DNA of 36,510 bases from an uncultured Finegoldia sp. (GTDB taxonomy: Bacteria; Bacillota; Clostridia; Tissierellales; Peptoniphilaceae): positions 1-36,510 of the forward strand of contig NZ_CAAFUQ010000105.1 in assembly GCF_900766215.1 (NCBI RefSeq), in the 5' to 3' direction. Position 1 is the first letter of the stretch. Every line of letters begins with the position of its first letter. Positions 31,819-36,510 of this stretch are shown here, in pieces. The notes below the pieces were generated by a model, which searched no databases, was not told where the DNA came from, and worked only from the letters and a program-made list of their open reading frames with translations. Both the position numbers and the translations under genes were made by a program.

Positions 31819-32781
31819 ATGAAATATTATTTTAATAATGACAGCGTAGATCCGTATTACAATTTTGCGGTTGAATATTTTTTCGCAAAGCATAACATTC
31901 CAGTGTTTATTTTGTGGAGAAATAAGGATTCAATCTTACTAGGTAAGAATCAAAATATTTACAGAGAAGTTAACTTGAAATACTCTGAAGAAAATGGAAT
32001 TAATCTAGTTCGTAGGTTATCTGGCGGTGGTTGCATATATACTGATGAAAAAAATATGCAATACACTTTTATTGAAAGTCAAAACTACGCAAATGACTTC
32101 AAACATTTCGCTAATATGATAATCAATCAAATGAAAAAAATGGGACTTAATCCAGAATTCAGTGGTAGAAATGATATTTTGATTGATGGTAAAAAAATAA
32201 GTGGCAACGCACAATATATGAAAAACAGCATGGTTGTTCATCACGGTACAATTCTTTTCGATATTGGAGTTGAAAAGATGATGCATTCACTTACTCCTCA
32301 AAAAATAAAATTCGAAGGAAAAGCTATCAAATCTGTAGAATCCAGAATTACAACTATTAATGATATGATTGATATGGAATACGATGAGTTTTTCAATAAA
32401 ATTAAAAACGGAATCATTGAAGATAATAACTTAGAAGAATACGTGCTTAACGATTCTGAAAAAGAAGAAGTGAATAAATACATTGATTTATTTAAAAATG
32501 AAGAATTTATTTACTCAAAAGGAGAAACTACCGCAAATTATCAAAGAAAACACAAGTTTGGAGTTGTGGAGTATAGCTACAACATCAAGGATAATTTGAT
32601 TGATAGTTTCAAAATAGAAGGAGATTTCTTTTCGAACAAAGATATTTCAGAATTTTGCGATATGTTTGTTGGGAAGGCTATGACAATAGATGGTTTCCAC
32701 AATGTTTTACACGATGTAAATATCGGTGAATACATTGTTGGAATGGATGAGAAAGTGTTTTTAGGTGATATATTTGATTAG
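31819..32781 (+). CDS. lplA: Lipoate-protein ligase A
   Basis: Attaches lipoate (or octanoate) to carrier proteins such as GcvH or E2 subunits, through a lipoyl-AMP intermediate. The 320-residue protein has the RRLSGGGCIYTD motif, GRNDILIDGKKISGNAQY with the catalytic lysine about K126, and VVHHGTILFDI. The C-terminal accessory domain (about 245-320) is present, so it should be a complete ligase. It follows AAAGGAG after the PPC gene and overlaps lipA by 8 bases. Pairing with lipoyl synthase suggests it can also load octanoate for de novo synthesis. Confidence 0.93.
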   Translation: MKYYFNNDSVDPYYNFAVEYFFAKHNIPVFILWRNKDSILLGKNQNIYREVNLKYSEENGINLVRRLSGGGCIYTDEKNMQYTFIESQNYANDFKHFANMIINQMKKMGLNPEFSGRNDILIDGKKISGNAQYMKNSMVVHHGTILFDIGVEKMMHSLTPQKIKFEGKAIKSVESRITTINDMIDMEYDEFFNKIKNGIIEDNNLEEYVLNDSEKEEVNKYIDLFKNEEFIYSKGETTANYQRKHKFGVVEYSYNIKDNLIDSFKIEGDFFSNKDISEFCDMFVGKAMTIDGFHNVLHDVNIGEYIVGMDEKVFLGDIFD

Positions 32782-33628
32782 AAAACCAAAATGGATGAGA
32801 GTAAAGATAGAAGGTAGCCAAAACCTTCACGAAGTAGAAAGTTTAGTAGATGGATTTGAATTGAACACAGTTTGCAAGGAAGCAAATTGTCCTAACAGAA
32901 TGAAATGCTACGAATCACGTACAGCTACATTTATGATTTTAGGAGATATTTGTACTAGAAACTGTAGATATTGCAACGTAACTACTGGAAGAGGAAGAGA
33001 AGTTGACGAAAAGGAACCTGAAAATGTTGCAAAAGTTGTGAAACAATTAGGGTTGAAATACGCTGTTATTACTTCTGTTGACAGAGACGATTTAAAAGAT
33101 GAAGGTGCAACTCAATTCAAAAATGTTATCAAGGAAATTAGAAAACACAACGAAGGAACATTGGTTGAAGTTTTGATTCCTGATATGCACGCAAAGCATG
33201 AATTGTTGGATATTGTTTTTGATGAAAGACCAGATGTATTAAATCACAACGTTGAAACAGTTCGTTCTATCTTCAAAGAAATGAGACCTCAAGGTAACTT
33301 GGACAATTCTTTTGAAGTTTTAAGATATGCAAAAGAAAAAGGACTTGTAACTAAATCTGGATTTATGGTTGGACTTGGAGAAACAAATGAAGAAGTTCAT
33401 CAAATGTTAGATAAATTAAACGAATTACAAGTAGATATAGTTACGATTGGACAATATTTGATGCCAACATTGGAACATGCAGAGTTGGACAGATACGTTA
33501 CTCCAGAAGAATTTGAAGAATTCAAAAAATACGGAGAATCTATCGGAATTAAGCATGTTGAAAGTGGACCATTTGTAAGAAGTTCATACAATGCAGGTAA
33601 TGTATTCAAATCATTAGAACAAAAATAA
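32774..33628 (+). CDS. lipA: Lipoyl synthase
   Basis: A radical-SAM enzyme that inserts two sulfurs into protein-bound octanoyl chains. Counting from the TTG at 32774 (284 residues), the auxiliary cluster cysteines are C34, C39 and C45 (CX4CX5C), and the radical-SAM cysteines are C60, C64 and C67 (CX3CX2C). The C-terminal RSSY motif, ligand of the auxiliary cluster, is present. I prefer the TTG, 5 bases after AGGTGA; a GTG at 32765 lies inside that site. It overlaps the end of lplA, so translation is coupled. No octanoyltransferase gene (lipB or lipM) is in the window. Confidence 0.94.
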   Translation: MIRKPKWMRVKIEGSQNLHEVESLVDGFELNTVCKEANCPNRMKCYESRTATFMILGDICTRNCRYCNVTTGRGREVDEKEPENVAKVVKQLGLKYAVITSVDRDDLKDEGATQFKNVIKEIRKHNEGTLVEVLIPDMHAKHELLDIVFDERPDVLNHNVETVRSIFKEMRPQGNLDNSFEVLRYAKEKGLVTKSGFMVGLGETNEEVHQMLDKLNELQVDIVTIGQYLMPTLEHAELDRYVTPEEFEEFKKYGESIGIKHVESGPFVRSSYNAGNVFKSLEQK

Positions 33629-33638
33629 AATGAGTAAT

Positions 33639-33671
33639 GCAAAATAGGGCGAAAGCTCTATTTTGTATTAT
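33639..33671 (+). terminator. Terminator of the lipoylation operon
   Basis: GCAAAATAGGGC and GCTCTATTTTGT close a GAAA tetraloop (one G-T pair). The following T run is short, so some read-through into the next gene is likely. Confidence 0.6.
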
Positions 33672-33683
33672 GAAAGGATAAAT

Positions 33684-35225
33684 ATGAATAAGTATATTTT
33701 TAGAGAAAAAATAAATCTTCTGGTTCAAATTTTACTTACGATATTGTTGTCGTGTTTTTTAGCAGTGGCAATTATATTCACTAAAAAATTATTCCAAGCA
33801 GAAAACAAGACCTTATCATTGGTTGTAATCAGTGCATCATTGGTTTTATTTGCAGGAATAAATTATTTGAAAGACAGAACTATATATAACATGGGACTTT
33901 CTTTTGTAGAAGGTTTCAAACAAGATTTGTTTCATAATGTAATATCACAAAATTTTTATGAAATAGATCAAAAGGAAAAAACTTTTTCGAACGATATAAC
34001 ATCGACATCGCTTTATTTAAAAGAATATTATATTATTCCTACATTGGAATTGATATCTGATGTTATTTTACTAATTGTGATATTACTTACCGTGGGTTTT
34101 TGCGTATCATTTATCCCAGTGTCTATAATAACTGTCGGAGTTTTGATATTCAGTTTAATTAATGTAAAAATTGACAAATCAATATTAGAAAAGAAAATAA
34201 GCACGTCTAATTTAAGGAAAAAATACGTGTATTTTCTTGATGATATGCTAAGCTCTAAGAAAGTTATCAACTCAAAAGCAAACAAAGCTTTAGAAGTAGT
34301 GCACAGCAAATTAATTGAAGACATATCAGAAAAAGTTATCGAACTTGACAAGGAAGAACTCACGAAAAACAACCTCAAATTATTGTTCATTGGTTTGTAT
34401 TTTATCGTAAGTTTGATTTACATAATCAAAACTCCAGACACAAGTTATGGAGAAGCGATTATTCTAGTAAGTTCAATAATGCTACTTCACCATTTAATCA
34501 AAAAAATCGTAAAAGCAAGATCCATGATTGTTCAATCTGAACAAAAAGTTTTCAAAATGCAAGAAGTTTTTGGAAATCAAGAAAATTCAGACAAAATTGT
34601 GGAACATATAAAAAACATTGAGTTTAGAGATGTGAAATTATACTCTTCAGATGTGAAGGTCAAAATCAACTACACATTCTTCACTGATAAAAAATACTTG
34701 ATTATTTGTGAGAATAACGAAGTGGTTAATTTACTAGCGAAAGCTTTTATTAAGAAATTATCTCCACAAAGTGGAATGATTTTAGTAAATGACGAACCTA
34801 TTGATAAGTTTGATTTATCACCTAATATGCTTGTTACTTACGATGAAAGTTACATTTTCGATACAGATTTCAGAAACAATGTCACATTGTTCAATTCTTT
34901 TCCAGACAAAAAAATTCCACCTTTGATAAAAATTTTCGATGATGAATTGACATCTAAGCAAAGGTATCCGGAATACAACGACAGGGATAAGAATTTAATC
35001 AGATACAAGAGAATAATAAATCAAGATAGTGAATTTAACATGGTGGTAAATTTGTTTAATAATTTGGACGAAACCACTGGAAACATATTATTAGAAGATT
35101 TTATTTTAAGATTTAATGGATCAATCTACTGTGCAAAAGATGTGCATCCATTTATTAAAGAAAAATTCGATGAAGTTTTATATGTTAAAAATATCGACAG
35201 CGATTATTTATTAGTTCAAGAATAA
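33684..35225 (+). CDS. ABC exporter-like protein with a degenerate nucleotide-binding domain
   Basis: The 513-residue protein has the layout of an ABC exporter half: six transmembrane segments (residues about 8-300), then a domain from about 310 (IEFRDVKLYSSDVK) that follows ABC ATPase order. Where Walker A should be, residues 342-349 read CENNEVVN. The Q-loop and next segment are recognisable (TYDESYIFDTDFRNNVTLF, 385-403). The LSGGQ signature is missing. The Walker B and D-loop area reads VVNLFNNLDETT (454-465). ATP hydrolysis is therefore unlikely. The frame is intact. I chose the ATG at 33684 after AAAGGA; an in-frame TTG at 33663 has no ribosome site. Its role is unknown; it may pair with an active half-transporter elsewhere. 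Confidence 0.8.
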   Translation: MNKYIFREKINLLVQILLTILLSCFLAVAIIFTKKLFQAENKTLSLVVISASLVLFAGINYLKDRTIYNMGLSFVEGFKQDLFHNVISQNFYEIDQKEKTFSNDITSTSLYLKEYYIIPTLELISDVILLIVILLTVGFCVSFIPVSIITVGVLIFSLINVKIDKSILEKKISTSNLRKKYVYFLDDMLSSKKVINSKANKALEVVHSKLIEDISEKVIELDKEELTKNNLKLLFIGLYFIVSLIYIIKTPDTSYGEAIILVSSIMLLHHLIKKIVKARSMIVQSEQKVFKMQEVFGNQENSDKIVEHIKNIEFRDVKLYSSDVKVKINYTFFTDKKYLIICENNEVVNLLAKAFIKKLSPQSGMILVNDEPIDKFDLSPNMLVTYDESYIFDTDFRNNVTLFNSFPDKKIPPLIKIFDDELTSKQRYPEYNDRDKNLIRYKRIINQDSEFNMVVNLFNNLDETTGNILLEDFILRFNGSIYCAKDVHPFIKEKFDEVLYVKNIDSDYLLVQE

Positions 35226-35230
35226 TTAAC

Positions 35231-35267
35231 ACACCACGGTATATTATTTGAATATCGTGGTGTTTTT
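35231..35267 (+). terminator. Terminator of the degenerate ABC exporter gene
   Basis: ACACCACG and CGTGGTGT with inner TATA/ATAT pairing, followed by five T residues, 5 bases after the stop. Confidence 0.85.
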
Positions 35268-35321
35268 ACATAAAAGATTTTTGAATTAAAATAATTAAGT
35301 GATTAATTTTTAGGAGGAATT

Positions 35322-36347
35322 ATGAATTGGTTAAATAAAAATTATAAAGGATTATTGCTTTGTCTATTGATAGCTTTTCCTTGCCATTTGTTGGGTAAAA
35401 AGTTTCCAGTAATTGGTGGTGCAGTTCTGGCGATTTTGGTTGGAATTATCATAGGTTATGTTATCAAAGATAAAACAAAATTTGAAGATGGTATTAAATT
35501 TGCATCTAAAAAAATATTACAGTATGCGGTAATTTTACTTGGATTTGGAATGAACTTGGCTGTCGTTATGGAAACTGGGAAGCAATCATTGCCAATAATT
35601 ATTCTAACTATTTCCACATCTTTAATTATTTCTTATGTACTTGCAAAGAAAATGAATATTGCGAAAAACATTGCGATATTAGTGGGAGTTGGCTCTTCAA
35701 TTTGCGGGGGCTCTGCAATTGCTGCCACTGCTCCGGTAATAGAAGCTGATGATGAAGATGTAGCTCAAGCTATTTCTGTAATATTTTTCTTCAATGTAAT
35801 TGCTGCGCTTGTTTTTCCATTGTTGGGAAGTGTGATTGGTTTTTCCACACATTCAGGAGAAGCGTTTGGAATATTTGCAGGAACTGCAATTAATGATACT
35901 TCATCAGTTACAGCAGCAGCTTCTACTTGGGACGGTTTGTATAATTTAGGAACACAAACATTGGACAAAGCAGTTACCGTAAAATTAACGAGAACATTGG
36001 CGATTATTCAAATTACTTTGGTTTTGTCTTATTTGAGAACTAAAAACCAAAAACAATCAGAAAAAGTTGAACTCAAAAAAATATTTCCTATGTTCATTTT
36101 GTATTTTGTTCTTGCAAGTATTATAACTACAGTTGCCTTAAAAATGGGAGTAAATGCTAAAATTTTTGATCCATTAAAGGAATTATCCAAGTTTTTCATT
36201 GTAATCGCAATGGCTGCGATTGGATTAAAAACTGATATTGTAAAACTGATAAAAACAGGTGGAAAACCAATTATACTTGGATTTTGCTGCTGGATTGGAA
36301 TTACATTAGTTTCAATAGGAATGCAATTCGCACTTGGACTTATATAA
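35322..36347 (+). CDS. YeiH family (UPF0324) putative transporter
   Basis: A 341-residue protein with about ten hydrophobic segments. The motif VGVGSSICGGSAIAATAPVI (near 125-144) and GIFAGTAINDTSSVTAAA are signatures of the YeiH/PSE family, often annotated as putative sulfate exporters. Actual substrates are poorly established. The start follows TAGGAGG. It is alone between terminators. Given the cysteine, methionine and lipoate genes in the same window, a sulfur-compound role would fit, but the distance makes that weak. Confidence 0.88.
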   Translation: MNWLNKNYKGLLLCLLIAFPCHLLGKKFPVIGGAVLAILVGIIIGYVIKDKTKFEDGIKFASKKILQYAVILLGFGMNLAVVMETGKQSLPIIILTISTSLIISYVLAKKMNIAKNIAILVGVGSSICGGSAIAATAPVIEADDEDVAQAISVIFFFNVIAALVFPLLGSVIGFSTHSGEAFGIFAGTAINDTSSVTAAASTWDGLYNLGTQTLDKAVTVKLTRTLAIIQITLVLSYLRTKNQKQSEKVELKKIFPMFILYFVLASIITTVALKMGVNAKIFDPLKELSKFFIVIAMAAIGLKTDIVKLIKTGGKPIILGFCCWIGITLVSIGMQFALGLI

Positions 36348-36349
36348 AT

Positions 36350-36381
36350 AAAAGCTATGCAAGATTTTGCATAGCTTTTTT
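36350..36381 (+). terminator. Terminator of the YeiH family gene
   Basis: AAAAGCTATGCAA and TTGCATAGCTTTT form a 13-bp stem around GATT, followed by further T residues. Confidence 0.9.
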
Positions 36382-36435
36382 GTAAGAAGAAAACCCCCAG
36401 TTAGTAAGGTGACCCCAAAAAGTTGGACTTTATAC

Positions 36436-36471
36436 CAGAGACATTTAGAAATATTTGTCTCTGTTTTTTTT
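36436..36471 (+). terminator. Terminator inside the IS end
   Basis: CAGAGACA (36436-36443) and TGTCTCTG (36456-36463) followed by eight T residues. Confidence 0.8.
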
Positions 36472-36479
36472 GTCCTCAT

Positions 36480-36497
36480 ATTTCCCCTAGGGGAAAT
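36480..36497. repeat. 18-bp perfect palindrome near the right edge
   Basis: ATTTCCCCTAGGGGAAAT is fully self-complementary. A second small palindrome, CAGCT-A-AGCTG, ends the window at 36500-36510. Both lie inside the probable IS end. Confidence 0.75.
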
Positions 36498-36510
36498 CGC
36501 AGCTAAGCTG

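Larger units (their letters stand above)
36410..36510. mobile_element. Probable end of an IS3-family insertion sequence (partial)
   Basis: TGACCCCAAAAAGTTGGAC (36410-36428) is the type of terminal inverted repeat found in IS3-family elements of the IS150 group. A hairpin with a long T run lies directly inside it, a common IS end feature that blocks incoming transcription. The rest of the element, including any transposase, lies beyond the window, so orientation cannot be fixed. Confidence 0.55.

Noticed and set aside
35281..35309. Promoter TTGAAT-17-TAATTT before the YeiH family gene
   Set aside because: It would start transcription only a few bases before the start codon, after the ribosome site.
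1..36510. CRISPR array, tRNA or rRNA genes, prophage
   Set aside because: No regularly spaced repeats, no cloverleaf-like or rRNA-like stretches and no phage structural genes were seen on reading both strands.

Overview
The window looks like chromosome from a low-GC, Gram-positive anaerobe of the Clostridia/Tissierellia type. Finegoldia magna or another Peptoniphilaceae member is my best guess. This rests on strongly A/T-biased codon use, Firmicutes-style AGGAGG ribosome sites, lipoprotein signal peptides, a T-box leader, U-rich factor-independent terminators, a ferritin-like diiron protein and lipoate scavenging. Species identity is inference; no rRNA or tRNA gene is present.

Layout. 0.1-2.4 kb: a membrane protein plus a small partner that together resemble a highly diverged ABC importer lacking ATPase motifs. 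2.5-6.2 kb: class I ribonucleotide reductase large subunit behind candidate tandem NrdR boxes, then a transglutaminase-like lipoprotein. 6.2-10.3 kb: a methionine-specific T-box followed by metN-metI-metQ and a short MetE-like protein, one operon closed by a terminator. 10.3-12.7 kb: a structured gap and an EF-G-like GTPase. 12.7-14.5 kb: a heparinase II/III-type lipoprotein bracketed by a duplicated 55-bp terminator block. 14.5-16.8 kb: a Crp/Fnr regulator divergent from cysK-cysE. 16.8-19.1 kb: a lipoprotein gene broken by one in-frame TGA, and a glycerol dehydrogenase-type enzyme. 19.1-28.5 kb, minus strand: an ABC-2 exporter pair, a four-gene operon (NTF2-like, GNAT-like, unknown, DUF3783-like), a candidate Fur-controlled pair, a flavin reductase-like protein, a diiron protein, another GNAT, an RlmD-type RNA methyltransferase and a stand-alone FakA/YloV-like domain. 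28.5-31.3 kb, minus strand: a nuclease-helicase fusion of the DinG/XPD type and a hotdog thioesterase. 31.3-33.6 kb: PPC-domain protein, lipoate ligase and lipoyl synthase. 33.7-36.3 kb: a second ABC protein with a degenerate ATPase domain, and a YeiH-type transporter. The right edge appears to enter an IS3-family insertion sequence.

The genes share themes rather than forming one system. Sulfur metabolism recurs (methionine uptake and synthesis, cysteine synthesis, lipoate, a YeiH protein). Regulation is unusually readable: T-box, NrdR-like, Fur-like and several uncharacterised palindromes, plus a repeated extended -10 promoter (TTTGTGGTAnnAT).

The most unusual content is the pair of intact genes or gene sets that keep ABC-transporter architecture but have lost Walker A, signature and Walker B residues (111-2404 and 33684-35225). 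Next are the repeat-flanked heparinase lipoprotein, the single-base nonsense mutation at 17442, and several perfect palindromes without an assigned regulator. I found no CRISPR array, prophage or complete mobile element.
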